NCBI RefSeq assembly: GCF_022662175.1
Contig: NZ_JAKMCR010000004.1
Location: 62,001 to 126,000 of the forward strand
Length of the DNA stretch: 64,000 nucleotides
Reading direction: 5' to 3'
From: Aestuariivivens marinum
GTDB taxonomy: Bacteria; Bacteroidota; Bacteroidia; Flavobacteriales; Flavobacteriaceae
Made by a program: the position numbers and the translations under genes. The notes under the pieces are model-generated. The model made no database searches, had not been told where the DNA came from, and was given only the letters and a program-made list of their open reading frames with translations. Below, one piece after another: positions 52,734 to 62,211 of this stretch (the stretch's first letter is position 1; each line of letters starts with the position of its first letter).

Positions 52734-53885
52734 GTGATTCCTGAAAAAATAGAAAAGTATATTGTTAAATATGTTTCAAAGTCAGCGACATCCAAAGATT
52801 TGGATAAACTTATAAAGTGGATTGAGAACCCAAACAACAAATTGTTGTTTAAAGATTATTTAAAAGACCATTACGCCATTATGTTTAGCATTAACGATCC
52901 AGATGCCAAAGAAGTCACTAGAAAAGTTCTTGATGAAATAAGAACGGAAAAAAATAGAATGCGTAGGAATAGGTTTGTTAAAGGCTTTAAATATGCCGCT
53001 GTCGCTGTTTTGTTTATTGCGGTGGGTTATTTTATGCAATTGGACGGAGATAAACCACAAATGGATACCCTAAAGCCTGAGAAAAAGATTACCTTACAGT
53101 TAGAAGATGGTACTGTAAAAATTATAGACGAAAACCAAACTACTGAAATTTTAGGGGCAAACGGCCAGGTGATGGGCTTGCAAACGGGGAAACAACTATC
53201 TTATGACAATAGTGTTAGTGTAGATAAATTGGTGTACAATACATTAACGGTGCCATTTGGAAAACGGTTTAATTTAGTGCTTTCCGATGGTACAAATGTG
53301 CATTTAAATGCTGGTACGTCTTTAAAATATCCGGTGAAGTTTATTAACGGTTTAGACAGAAAGGTTTTTATAAATGGAGAGGCTTATTTTGATGTGGTAA
53401 AAGATAAAAAACATCCTTTTATTGTTAATGCCGATGAGCTTGATATTCGTGTTTTGGGAACCCAGTTCAATATTTCTTCATATCCAGAGGATGAACATAT
53501 AAATACGGTATTGGTTGAAGGTTCTGTGAGTATTTTTGATACTCAAGAAAATGATGGTAATGAACCTCAGGTTTTAAAGCCTGAACAACTAGGGAGTTGG
53601 AGCAAAACAAACAAACAAATTACTGTTAGTAAAACAGATATCGAACAACATGTGGCTTGGCGTGAGGGGAGGCTTATATTGGATGAAGTTCCATTTAATG
53701 ATATTTTAAAAAAGCTGGAAAGACAATATGATGTCACTTTTTCTAATGCCTACACAGCTTTAGAAAGTCGAGAATTCACAGCAAGGTTTGATATTGAAGA
53801 TATCCATCAGGTGATGAGAAGCTTAAGTGAGGCAGCGACCTTTACTTACACTATAAATAATAAACAAATATTAATTAACCATTAA
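52734..53885 (+). CDS. FecR-family anti-sigma factor
   Basis: A 383-residue inner-membrane protein starting at GTG. The cytoplasmic anti-sigma part covers residues 1-82, one membrane helix lies at about 85-103 (FKYAAVAVLFIAVGYFMQL), and the periplasmic FecR domain fills about 165-270 (VPFGKRFNLVLSDGTNVHLNAG, DIRVLGTQFNISSY), ending in a DUF4974 domain from about 310 (LDEVPFNDILKKLERQYDV). It holds the ECF sigma inactive until the STN domain of SusC2 signals that glycan is bound. The gene is divergent from the sigma gene and 174 bases before SusC2. Confidence 0.94.
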   Translation: MIPEKIEKYIVKYVSKSATSKDLDKLIKWIENPNNKLLFKDYLKDHYAIMFSINDPDAKEVTRKVLDEIRTEKNRMRRNRFVKGFKYAAVAVLFIAVGYFMQLDGDKPQMDTLKPEKKITLQLEDGTVKIIDENQTTEILGANGQVMGLQTGKQLSYDNSVSVDKLVYNTLTVPFGKRFNLVLSDGTNVHLNAGTSLKYPVKFINGLDRKVFINGEAYFDVVKDKKHPFIVNADELDIRVLGTQFNISSYPEDEHINTVLVEGSVSIFDTQENDGNEPQVLKPEQLGSWSKTNKQITVSKTDIEQHVAWREGRLILDEVPFNDILKKLERQYDVTFSNAYTALESREFTARFDIEDIHQVMRSLSEAATFTYTINNKQILINH

Positions 53886-53978
53886 ATTAAACTTTAGCGT
53901 ATGACATAAACTAACACTCTACGACCAGAATTAAATCACTACTAATTACCTTTTTTATTGAATTTAATGATAAAAAAA

Positions 53979-54006
53979 ACTGGAAAATGCTGCAACATTC
54001 CCCAGT
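53979..54006 (+). promoter_or_regulatory. Imperfect hairpin in the SusC2 leader
   Basis: actgg (53979-53983) pairs with ccagt (54002-54006), and aatg with catt inside, around a six-base loop, with one two-base mismatch. It lies 53 bases before the SusC2 start codon without a following T-run, so it is a possible mRNA structure or operator between FecR and SusC2. Confidence 0.3.
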
Positions 54007-54059
54007 CCATGGTGTGATTTTAAAAATGTACAATTTTATTAAAACCAAACAACAAAAGT

Positions 54060-57000
54060 ATGAAAAAAATCATTAAAAGGATAGGTATGCCTAAGGCTAC
54101 CCCTAATCTTAGTTTAAAGATGAAACTAACTACACTATTACTTGTTTTTTCTTTGTTTCAGATTCATGCTACAGATACTTACAGCCAAAACACTAAAGTA
54201 TCTTTAACATTGAATGAAGTAACAATAAAGACAGCGTTAAACGAAATTGAGCAAAAAACTGACTACAAATTTCTGTATGAAAAGAATGTTTTTGAAACAG
54301 AAAAAATTGTTAGTATAAATGCAAAAAAAGAAAAATTGTCTAAAATATTAGACAATTTATTTAAAGACTTCAATGTAAACATTGTTTACTTAGAGCAGCA
54401 AGTTATTATAAAAAGAAATGAATCTCAGGCTGTAATTGAGGATGTCAATGGAGCTAATTCTATGGTAGAGCTTCAGCAAATTCAAGTTAGTGGTACCATT
54501 CAAGATGCCAACGGTCAACCGCTACCTGGTGCTACCATTTTAGAAAAAGGGACAACCAACGGAACACAAACCGATTTTGATGGAAAGTTCTCTATTGATG
54601 TTGCTTCAAGTGATGCCGTATTGGTTATTTCTTATGTAGGTTTTGCGACACAGGAAATTGCTGTTGGAGATCAAACCGATATCAGTATTCAACTGGTTGA
54701 GGAAGCTAGCGCTCTTGATGAAATCATATTGGTGGGTTATGGTACCCAAAAAATTACCAGTGTAACTTCAGCTGTTACACCTGTTGATGTTGAAGAATTA
54801 GGTAACATTACTACTCCAAACATAACAGCTGCCTTACAAGGACGTGCACCTGGTTTGTATATTAGAGATGGTGGGTATAACCAAGGCTTATCTGTATTGG
54901 TAAGGGGGGCTACAACCATTGGTAATAATTCACCTTTATTTATCGTAGATGGTGTTCCTCAGGATTTGTTTACCATCGATCCTAACGATATTGAGGCGAT
55001 TTCTGTTTTAAAGGATGGTGCAGCTTCTGCTATTTATGGATCTAGAGCGGCAGCGGGTGTAATTATCGTGACCACTAAATCTGGAAAGAACAAAAAAGCC
55101 AGCTTTAATTTTGAAAGCTTTGTAAGTTTTGGTGATTTAACTACAACCCAAAAGGCGGCCAATTCAATTCAATCGGCCAATATTATGAATGAAGCCTCTG
55201 TGAATTCAGGTGGTCAACCCTTATTCACAGCTGAAGATATAGCAAAGTTTGAGTCTGGTAACGATCCGGCTTACCCAGATACAGATTGGAAAAAAGAGTT
55301 CTTAAAAACAGAAGTAACCCAACGTTATTTTTTAAGTGCAAATGGAGGTAATGAAAACTCATCATATTATGTGTCTTTGGGTTATAGAAATGCCGATGGT
55401 ATTGTTAAGTCGGGCATAGACAGAAAACAATATACCTTAAGATCTAATTTAAAGACCAAATTAAGGGATAATATTGAGTTAGATGTTAACTTAAATTATA
55501 CACTAAACAATAATACGGCACCTAATGTTAATGCTGGATTGGATAATATTTATTTGCATATGAACTCTACGGCGCCATTTTTACCGGTACGTAATGCCGA
55601 TGGCGAATTCGAGTTTTTTAACCAGGCTGGTGCTTATGGTAGAGGCTTCTGGAACGTGATGTGGGAATTGGAAGCTGGTACGTCCAATACGAAAAGCAAA
55701 TCGTTTACAGCGAATACCAATTTAACCTGGGAGATTATAGAAGGTCTTAAGTTAATTGGACGTTACTCTTTAATTTCAGGTTCTAGTAAGTCGGTTTCAA
55801 GTATTTATAAGCGTTCTACTACTGGTGGACCACCATGGTTTTCAGATGTAAATAGTATGGGACAAACATGGCGTGATAACAACCAGTACAATGCACAAAC
55901 TTTTTTAAGTTACGACAAGACTATTGATAAACACAATATAGGTGTTTTGGCAGGTTGGGATGTACAATTTAATAAGGATTCGTTTATCAGTGCTGGACGT
56001 AGAAATTTCCAATTTGATAATTTGTTAACCGAATTCAGTGCACCTAACTCAGGAGATAACGATGATATCACTGGTTTAAGTAGTAATACTGGTGAGAATG
56101 CATTGCAATCTGCGGTTGGTAGAATTAATTATAACTACGATGAGAAGTACTTTGTGGAATTAGTTGGTCGTTATGATGGATCTTCTATTTTTGCGCCTGA
56201 AAACAGATACGGTTTTTTCCCATCGGCTTCATTGGGCTGGGTAATTAGTAAAGAGGACTTTTTTAACTCTTCAGCTATAGACCGTCTTAAATTTAGAGCT
56301 TCTTATGGTACAACAGGTAATAACAGGGTGTCTGGAAGTTATTTTTCTAATATTTCTTTTGGTACTTATATTTTTGGTATGGGAGATATGGTTGTGTCGA
56401 CAGCTGCTGAAGGAGGCGTGCCTTTTAGAGACCTAAAATGGGAAACTACCAATACAACGAACTTTGGGGTTGATTTTTCATTAAATAATGGCTTTATTTC
56501 AGGATCATTGGATTATTACATTAAAGATACTAAAGATATTCTATTAGGTAGTCCTGTACCGGGAACTGTAGGTACAGGAAGGAGTGGACCGCCTATTAAT
56601 GCCGGTAGTGTTGAAAACAAGGGATTTGAATTGGTTTTAAATCATGAGAATAGTATATCTGAAGATTTTAAATATGGTATCTCAATAAATGGAACGTATA
56701 ATACCAATAAGATAACAGAATTGACCGATGCGTTTTCAGAGTTTAGTACCTCTTACCGAGTAGGGGATGCTTTGGGCACTGTTTATGGTTATGAATCTGA
56801 AGGTATTATTAAAACACAAGCTGACCTAACAGATTATACCTCTGAAATAACTTCAGGAATAAGCCCTAATACAACTTTGGGAGATATTAGATATGTGGAC
56901 CAAAATGGTGATGGTGTTTTAAATTTTGAGGATAATGTGGCCATTGCAGAGACCTTACCTAAAATCACCTATGGTATTAACTTAAATGCCGAATGGAAAA

Positions 57001-57419
57001 ATTTCGATTTTCAAGCATTTTTCCAAGGGACTGCAAAGTCTAAAGAACATAGGTTTAATGACCTGTTTGGAAACTATGGATGGATTCCTCAAGAGGCTAA
57101 TGATGCATGGAGTACTAGTAACCCAGATGGAAATTATCCAAGATTATTGTTGTTTGCACAACAAACCTATTTCCAAAACTTTTATACAACATCCAGTTAT
57201 TGGACCTTTAAATCATCTTATTTAAGATTGAAGAACTTACAAATAGGGTATACGCTCCCAATTAGTGAAAATAAATACATCAATAAAGCGAGACTGTATT
57301 TAACAGGAACTAATTTATTTACTATTACTGATTTTAGAACTGGGTTCGATCCAGAAGCTAATGGTTTGATAGTTCCTCCATTAAAGACGGTGGCATTGGG
57401 TGTAAACATTAATTTCTAA
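54060..57419 (+). CDS. SusC-like TonB-dependent transporter with STN signalling domain, pair 2
   Basis: A 1119-residue outer-membrane transporter. A long leader (MKKIIKRIGMPKATPNLSLK) precedes the signal peptide core LTTLLLVFSLFQIHA. The STN domain follows at about 45-120 (VSLTLNEVTIKTALNEIEQ, LFKDFNVNIVYLEQQVIIKR), which contacts FecR in the periplasm. Next are a carboxypeptidase-D-like domain (about 143-225, QVSGTIQDANGQPLPGATI), the plug (LVGYGTQKITSVTSAVTPV at 231-249) and a barrel ending VALGVNINF. It imports oligosaccharide and signals to the ECF sigma through FecR. SusD2 follows after 13 bases. Confidence 0.95.
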   Translation: MKKIIKRIGMPKATPNLSLKMKLTTLLLVFSLFQIHATDTYSQNTKVSLTLNEVTIKTALNEIEQKTDYKFLYEKNVFETEKIVSINAKKEKLSKILDNLFKDFNVNIVYLEQQVIIKRNESQAVIEDVNGANSMVELQQIQVSGTIQDANGQPLPGATILEKGTTNGTQTDFDGKFSIDVASSDAVLVISYVGFATQEIAVGDQTDISIQLVEEASALDEIILVGYGTQKITSVTSAVTPVDVEELGNITTPNITAALQGRAPGLYIRDGGYNQGLSVLVRGATTIGNNSPLFIVDGVPQDLFTIDPNDIEAISVLKDGAASAIYGSRAAAGVIIVTTKSGKNKKASFNFESFVSFGDLTTTQKAANSIQSANIMNEASVNSGGQPLFTAEDIAKFESGNDPAYPDTDWKKEFLKTEVTQRYFLSANGGNENSSYYVSLGYRNADGIVKSGIDRKQYTLRSNLKTKLRDNIELDVNLNYTLNNNTAPNVNAGLDNIYLHMNSTAPFLPVRNADGEFEFFNQAGAYGRGFWNVMWELEAGTSNTKSKSFTANTNLTWEIIEGLKLIGRYSLISGSSKSVSSIYKRSTTGGPPWFSDVNSMGQTWRDNNQYNAQTFLSYDKTIDKHNIGVLAGWDVQFNKDSFISAGRRNFQFDNLLTEFSAPNSGDNDDITGLSSNTGENALQSAVGRINYNYDEKYFVELVGRYDGSSIFAPENRYGFFPSASLGWVISKEDFFNSSAIDRLKFRASYGTTGNNRVSGSYFSNISFGTYIFGMGDMVVSTAAEGGVPFRDLKWETTNTTNFGVDFSLNNGFISGSLDYYIKDTKDILLGSPVPGTVGTGRSGPPINAGSVENKGFELVLNHENSISEDFKYGISINGTYNTNKITELTDAFSEFSTSYRVGDALGTVYGYESEGIIKTQADLTDYTSEITSGISPNTTLGDIRYVDQNGDGVLNFEDNVAIAETLPKITYGINLNAEWKNFDFQAFFQGTAKSKEHRFNDLFGNYGWIPQEANDAWSTSNPDGNYPRLLLFAQQTYFQNFYTTSSYWTFKSSYLRLKNLQIGYTLPISENKYINKARLYLTGTNLFTITDFRTGFDPEANGLIVPPLKTVALGVNINF

Positions 57420-57432
57420 AAAGATAATTATT

Positions 57433-58962
57433 ATGAAAAGATATATAAAAACAATATACTTAGTAATTTTTGCTCTTGGCATGTTTCTAAGTTGTTCAGA
57501 AGAAGATATTACCAAGCTTCCCGTGACAGCATTGTCAGAAGATGCATTCTGGACCAGTGAAGAAGAAGTTAGTCAGGCAGCTAATGCCCTTTATTTTTCT
57601 TTAGATAATGTGGGACAGATTGAATGGGATGCCTTGACTGAAATTATGTTCAGCCAAAGTGGAGCTTCTATTCAGATTTCTACAGGGGGTATTGGCCCTG
57701 GTGCTAGTCTAGTAAATAGTTTATGGACTGGACAATATGCGACTATTAGGGATGCCAACTGGTTTTTGGATAATGTAGACAAAGCTGAATTATCAGAATC
57801 AGCAGTGGCAAAGTATAAAGGACAGGTTCGTTTCTTTAGGGCTTGGGCACATTACAAGCTGTTATACCAATTTGGCAATGTACCATTAGTAGATCGCGTA
57901 TTGGGCGTTGATGAAGGTCAGGTAGAACCAAGCTCTAGGGCTACAGTATTAAGTTTTGTGTTGTCTGAATTGGATCAGACCATAACAGAGTTGTCAGGAT
58001 ATACACCAGAATATGGAAGGGTTAGTAGATGGGCGGCTATGGCCTTAAAGTCACGAATTTTGTTATATGAAGGTACTTTGGCAGCAGACAATAGTATGCT
58101 TACCGAAAGTGCAAGCTTAGCCAATCAAATTATGGGTGGTGGTTTTGGCCTGCATGATAATTATACCGAGCTGTTTAGACCAGAAGGAGAAGGCAATTCT
58201 GAGATTATTTTGGCAAGGGTGAATGCCGACCTGCCCGGAAGACACCATTCTTTGGGACAATGGCTAGGCCCTATTAGTTTTCATGCCTCTTGGTCTATTT
58301 TTACGCCAACAATGGCCCTTGTGGAAAGATATCCAGACATTAACGGTGAGGATATTTCAACAAGTTTAATTTATGATGAAAATAATCCTTTCGATAACAG
58401 GGATCCAAGATTAAACCAGTCCATATTCAATTGGGACGAAGATGTAAATTATGAAGGATCCATGTTTGTTAACAATGGCACTTGGTTAAATTTCAGAAAA
58501 TGGATTAATCCAGACGAAACTGCAGAGCAAAGAAGCCATAACGATTGGATTGTGTTTAGGTTAGGCGAAGTGATGCTTAATTATGTTGAGGCTATGAATG
58601 AGGTTAATGGCCCATCTCAAGAATTATTGGACATGATAAATGATTTGAGAACTAGAGGTGGATTAGGCGCTGGTGTTGGCGGAGCAGATATTGCTGTACC
58701 ACCAATAGCCTTTGCTGGTCTTACAAAAGATAGCTTTAGGGACATTATAAGACGAGAAAGAATCATTGAATTGGCTGCTGAAGGTATCCTTTATTACGAT
58801 TACCACAGATGGAGATGGTTAGAATCAACCATGAACCAACCAGCTGTGGGCGTAGTGCCTTTAGAGAACCGTGTGTTTACAGCACCTAGGGACTATACTT
58901 GGCCAATACCTGACTTTGAATTGATTAATAATCCAAATTTAACACAAAATACGGGTTATTAG
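57433..58962 (+). CDS. SusD/RagB-like glycan-binding lipoprotein, pair 2
   Basis: A 509-residue surface lipoprotein with lipobox FLSC (cysteine at residue 21). The SusD fold is shown by AKYKGQVRFFRAWAHYKLLYQFGNVPLVD near 126-154, RLGEVMLNYVEAMNEV near 377-392 and IRRERIIELAAEGILYYDYHRW near 437-458. It binds the glycan over SusC2 at the cell surface. It is only remotely similar to the first SusD, so the two pairs probably take different oligosaccharides. A strong terminator follows. Confidence 0.95.
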   Translation: MKRYIKTIYLVIFALGMFLSCSEEDITKLPVTALSEDAFWTSEEEVSQAANALYFSLDNVGQIEWDALTEIMFSQSGASIQISTGGIGPGASLVNSLWTGQYATIRDANWFLDNVDKAELSESAVAKYKGQVRFFRAWAHYKLLYQFGNVPLVDRVLGVDEGQVEPSSRATVLSFVLSELDQTITELSGYTPEYGRVSRWAAMALKSRILLYEGTLAADNSMLTESASLANQIMGGGFGLHDNYTELFRPEGEGNSEIILARVNADLPGRHHSLGQWLGPISFHASWSIFTPTMALVERYPDINGEDISTSLIYDENNPFDNRDPRLNQSIFNWDEDVNYEGSMFVNNGTWLNFRKWINPDETAEQRSHNDWIVFRLGEVMLNYVEAMNEVNGPSQELLDMINDLRTRGGLGAGVGGADIAVPPIAFAGLTKDSFRDIIRRERIIELAAEGILYYDYHRWRWLESTMNQPAVGVVPLENRVFTAPRDYTWPIPDFELINNPNLTQNTGY

Positions 58963-58991
58963 ATTTAGGTATTGTTGATTAAATAAATTGT

Positions 58992-59050
58992 AAAGCCCCG
59001 TATCAAAAGAGTTAGTTTGATTTAGTTTTTTTGATTACGGGGCTTTTTTA
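58992..59050 (+). terminator. Rho-independent terminator after SusD2
   Basis: aaagccccgta (58992-59002) pairs with tacggggcttt (59036-59046), an 11-base-pair stem, with further pairing of tcaaaa with ttttga in the loop side and a run of T's after it. This is the clearest terminator in the window and ends the SusC2-SusD2 unit. Confidence 0.85.
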
Positions 59051-59141
59051 TTTAAAATTTTTAGTGTTCTGAATTAAGTTACCTTAGTTCGATTATTATT
59101 CAAACGTTTAAAACAGACTAAGCATCTGTTGTTTAGCTATT

Positions 59142-59222
59142 TGTCATTTCGACAGAGAGAGGAACGAACGACGAGAAATCTCAAAATAATGAGATTCTTC
59201 CTCATACTTCGTCAGAATGACA
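59142..59222. repeat. Flavobacterial-type intergenic inverted-repeat element
   Basis: The 81-base element starts tgtcatttcgac and ends gtcagaatgaca, which are inverted copies with two mismatches. An inner pair gaaatctca / tgagattct adds a second stem. This form (TGTCATTTCGAC...GAATGACA) is, from memory, a common small palindromic repeat of flavobacterial genomes, likely a REP/MITE-like remnant. I find only this copy in the window. Confidence 0.65.
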
Positions 59223-59389
59223 TGATTTGCATTAGAAGATCTATCAACATACTTAAAATCAGATGTTTTAAAGTCGAACACAGGTAAGTTATGATTTATA
59301 TCACAATCTCTAAAGATTTAGTAGATACAGCAACTCTAAACAAACAATTTTATATATAATTTATTACTAGTCTAAGCCAATAATTAGTG

Positions 59390-59397
59390 TATTTTTG
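59390..59397 (+). promoter_or_regulatory. Candidate -7 box before a small ORF and GH89-2
   Basis: TATTTTTG is an exact TAnnTTTG match, 26 bases before the small ORF at 59424 and 208 bases before the GH89 start. No matching TTTG -33 element is visible. Confidence 0.3.
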
Positions 59398-59423
59398 TTT
59401 ATTTGTAAATTAATTATTCATAT

Positions 59424-59525
59424 ATGAAACGAACATTGAAATATTTAAAGATTATTTTACCAAAGGTGATGTTTAAATATTTTAATGAGAGAACGAGTGC
59501 AACGAGTGGTTGCATGTGTTCTTAA
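59424..59525 (+). CDS. Possible 33-residue peptide of unknown function
   Basis: An ATG-to-TAA frame encodes MKRTLKYLKIILPKVMFKYF followed by NERTSATSGCMCS: a basic and hydrophobic front and a Ser/Thr/Cys-rich end. It has a TAnnTTTG box at a suitable distance and is alone in an otherwise empty gap. I know no family for it. A frame of this size can arise by chance. Confidence 0.25.
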   Translation: MKRTLKYLKIILPKVMFKYFNERTSATSGCMCS

Positions 59526-59605
59526 TTATATAATTATTTTATTATCAGATAATTAATAAAGTTTAAACGTATAAAAACATGTTATTTTCATAAGAAGTGT
59601 AAAAG

Positions 59606-62152
59606 ATGAAATCATTAAGAAAAAGTATAGCTAAAGTAGGGGCTTTATTAATCTTGTTAACAGCATGTAATAAACCAATAAATGCCCAATTATTTGAAGA
59701 AATAACAGCCCACGAGGTTTTAGTTAGAACTTTAGGGGAGGAAAATGCATCACGATTTAGCTTTAGGCTAGAAGAAAATGATTCCACCGATGCTTATAAA
59801 ATAGAAGTAAAGAGCAATAAAGTACTTATTACAGGAAACTCAAGTATAGCGCTTACAAGAGGCGCTTATGATTATTTAAGGAATGCTACAAATTCAATGG
59901 TAACTTGGTCTGGTTCTCATATCAATATTCCAGATAAACTCCCTCAATATCAAAAAACTGTTACAACACCTTATAAGAATCGCTATTACCTAAATGTATG
60001 TGCATTTGGATATTCAACACCTTATTGGGATTGGAAAAGATGGGAACAGGAAATTGATTGGATGGCACTTCATGGGATGAACTTTCCTTTAGCTTTGGTA
60101 GCGAATGAAGCTATTGCAACTAGGGTTTGGAAAAAATTAGGCTTAACAGAAGAGGAAATTAATAAGTTCTATACGGCGCCATCCTTATTACCATGGCAAC
60201 GTATGGGAAATATCAATGATCTTGATGGCGAGTTGTTAACAAGCGAATGGCATGAAGGGCAAATTAAACTACAGCATAAAATATTAGCCAGAATGAAAGC
60301 TTTAGGTATGAACCCTATTGTTCCAGCATTTGCTGGTTTTGTGCCTAAAGACATTACGAGAATTAGTCCAGAAAATGAACTTTTGGAAGTGAGTTGGGGT
60401 GGTCTTCCAGAACAATATCACGCCTTTTTATTAAGTCCGAGAACACCATTGTTTAAGAAGATAGGAAAGTTATTTATTGAAGAATGGGAAAAAGAATTTG
60501 GTGAGTGTAAATATTATTTAGCGGATAGTTTTAACGAATTGGATCTTCCTAAAACAGACCAACCGGTTACAGAACTTTTAGCTGATTATGGAAGTGCTAT
60601 ATATGAATCTTTAAAATCTGGAAATCCTGAAGCTGTGTGGGTGGTACAAGGCTGGATGTTTACTTATCAAAGGCATATTTGGAACAAGACAACAACCAAT
60701 GCCCTATTCAGTAGAATTCCAGATGATAAAATGATGATTCTTGATTATGCATACGAATACAATGGGATAGCCTATAAAAATGGATATAATTATGAGGTTT
60801 TCGAAGGCTATAACAACAAACCTTGGATTTATGGTTTTATGCTTAATAGTGGTGGAAAGACAGGACATACCGGTGTACATGATTATTATGCAACAAATCC
60901 CATTGAGCTTTTAAACTCTCCATATAAAAAGAATAATGCTGGTTTTGGATTCGCGCCTGAGGGTATTGAAAATAATGATGTAACTTTTGAACTGGTCTCT
61001 GATATAGCCTGGGAACATGAAGCTATTGATTTAGATACCTGGTATAAAAATTATTCAAAAGCGCGATATGGTGCATGTCCGCCAGCAATGGCTGAAGCAT
61101 GGCAACTATTAAGACAAACCAGTTATGGGACCATGACCGATCATCCGCGTTTTGGTTTTCAAGGAAATAGTGGTTCTTGGTTTAAAGGCACAATAAATAA
61201 AGACCCCCGTATTTTTGAAGCCATCACTAAATTTCTTTCCTGTGCAGATCAATTAAAAGATTCTGAACTTTATAAAGCAGATGCTCTTGAATTTGCAGCA
61301 ACGGTTTTATGCCATAAAGCCGAGGATTGGTTTGGGTACACCTATAATGCACATCAAAACTTGGATTTTGAAACGCGGGATAAAGCAGGTGAATGGGCAT
61401 TGCAATTACTTTCTGATGCAGATAAATTATTGGAAAATCATCCTACCTTAAATTTACAGAGATGGATTGATTTTGCTCGTGCATCAAGTACGAATCCAGA
61501 ACAGCAGGATAAGTATGAAGTCGATGCTAGGCGCATTCTAACAGTATGGGGAGCACCCAAAATAAGATCTGGAGTAAATGATTACGCTGCTAGAATGTGG
61601 GGTGGCTTAACTCGAGATTACTACCGAGAAAGAATGGCTGGAAAATTAGAAAGTCTAAAAAAGAACGAACCCTATGATAACAGAGCGTTTGAAGATGCCT
61701 GGGTATTAAAAAAAGGTGTTAGCAAAATAACCCCTTTTTCAAATCCTTTAGAATCGGCTCAAGCTTTAGTGAAAGAAGCCATAGAAAAACCAATTCCTGA
61801 AATTTCAAAGTCTGATGATATAATTGCTGGAGATTGGTCGTCAAAAGATAAGATCATAGAATTGCCGATAAAAAGAGACGATATATCAAAATTAAAAGGT
61901 GTTAAGTTTGTTTATGAAGGAGGGAAAACGAATGTAAGTATCGAAAAAGTACAACTGCTTGCAGATGGTATAATTGTTGGTAATACTGAAAAGGTTAGTA
62001 TTATTGGTAAAAGAACACCCTATGCATTATACCCATTTAACCTGTCTAAAGAAGTAAGGGCAAACAATGGGGCATCCATAAAGATTTATATGTCAAACAT
62101 AGATGAAAAAGAGAGTGCAAGAGGAAAAGTGGTTTTAATACTTAAGGATTAA
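59606..62152 (+). CDS. GH89 alpha-N-acetylglucosaminidase 2
   Basis: An 848-residue exported GH89 (signal ending LLTAC gives a likely lipoprotein cysteine at residue 21). Barrel motifs are CAFGYSTPYWDWKRWEQEIDW, MALHGMNFPLALVANEAIA, PWQRMGNINDLDG, the predicted acid/base E311 in ADSFNEL and nucleophile E452 in APEGIENN. It resembles classical NAGLU more than the first copy does (WDWxRWExEIDWMALHG). Compared with the first copy it has about 110 extra residues at the C-terminus (from about 720), beta-rich and perhaps a carbohydrate-binding domain. It is the first enzyme gene after SusC2-SusD2. Confidence 0.93.
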   Translation: MKSLRKSIAKVGALLILLTACNKPINAQLFEEITAHEVLVRTLGEENASRFSFRLEENDSTDAYKIEVKSNKVLITGNSSIALTRGAYDYLRNATNSMVTWSGSHINIPDKLPQYQKTVTTPYKNRYYLNVCAFGYSTPYWDWKRWEQEIDWMALHGMNFPLALVANEAIATRVWKKLGLTEEEINKFYTAPSLLPWQRMGNINDLDGELLTSEWHEGQIKLQHKILARMKALGMNPIVPAFAGFVPKDITRISPENELLEVSWGGLPEQYHAFLLSPRTPLFKKIGKLFIEEWEKEFGECKYYLADSFNELDLPKTDQPVTELLADYGSAIYESLKSGNPEAVWVVQGWMFTYQRHIWNKTTTNALFSRIPDDKMMILDYAYEYNGIAYKNGYNYEVFEGYNNKPWIYGFMLNSGGKTGHTGVHDYYATNPIELLNSPYKKNNAGFGFAPEGIENNDVTFELVSDIAWEHEAIDLDTWYKNYSKARYGACPPAMAEAWQLLRQTSYGTMTDHPRFGFQGNSGSWFKGTINKDPRIFEAITKFLSCADQLKDSELYKADALEFAATVLCHKAEDWFGYTYNAHQNLDFETRDKAGEWALQLLSDADKLLENHPTLNLQRWIDFARASSTNPEQQDKYEVDARRILTVWGAPKIRSGVNDYAARMWGGLTRDYYRERMAGKLESLKKNEPYDNRAFEDAWVLKKGVSKITPFSNPLESAQALVKEAIEKPIPEISKSDDIIAGDWSSKDKIIELPIKRDDISKLKGVKFVYEGGKTNVSIEKVQLLADGIIVGNTEKVSIIGKRTPYALYPFNLSKEVRANNGASIKIYMSNIDEKESARGKVVLILKD

Positions 62153-62211
62153 AACATATTTTGAAAACCAAACGAATAATTAAATTCACATAAAAGGATA
62201 AATCTATACAA

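Larger units (their letters stand above)
59051..59605. other. 555-base region without an established gene
   Basis: After the terminator the region holds the inverted-repeat element (59142-59222), a TAnnTTTG box at 59390-59397 and one small possible reading frame at 59424-59525. Outside these I see only AT-rich sequence with no tRNA-like or riboswitch-like structure. Confidence 0.6.

Noticed and set aside
59142-59222. CRISPR repeat or attachment site
   Set aside because: Only one copy exists, without spacers, cas genes or an integrase; the shape is that of a small palindromic repeat.
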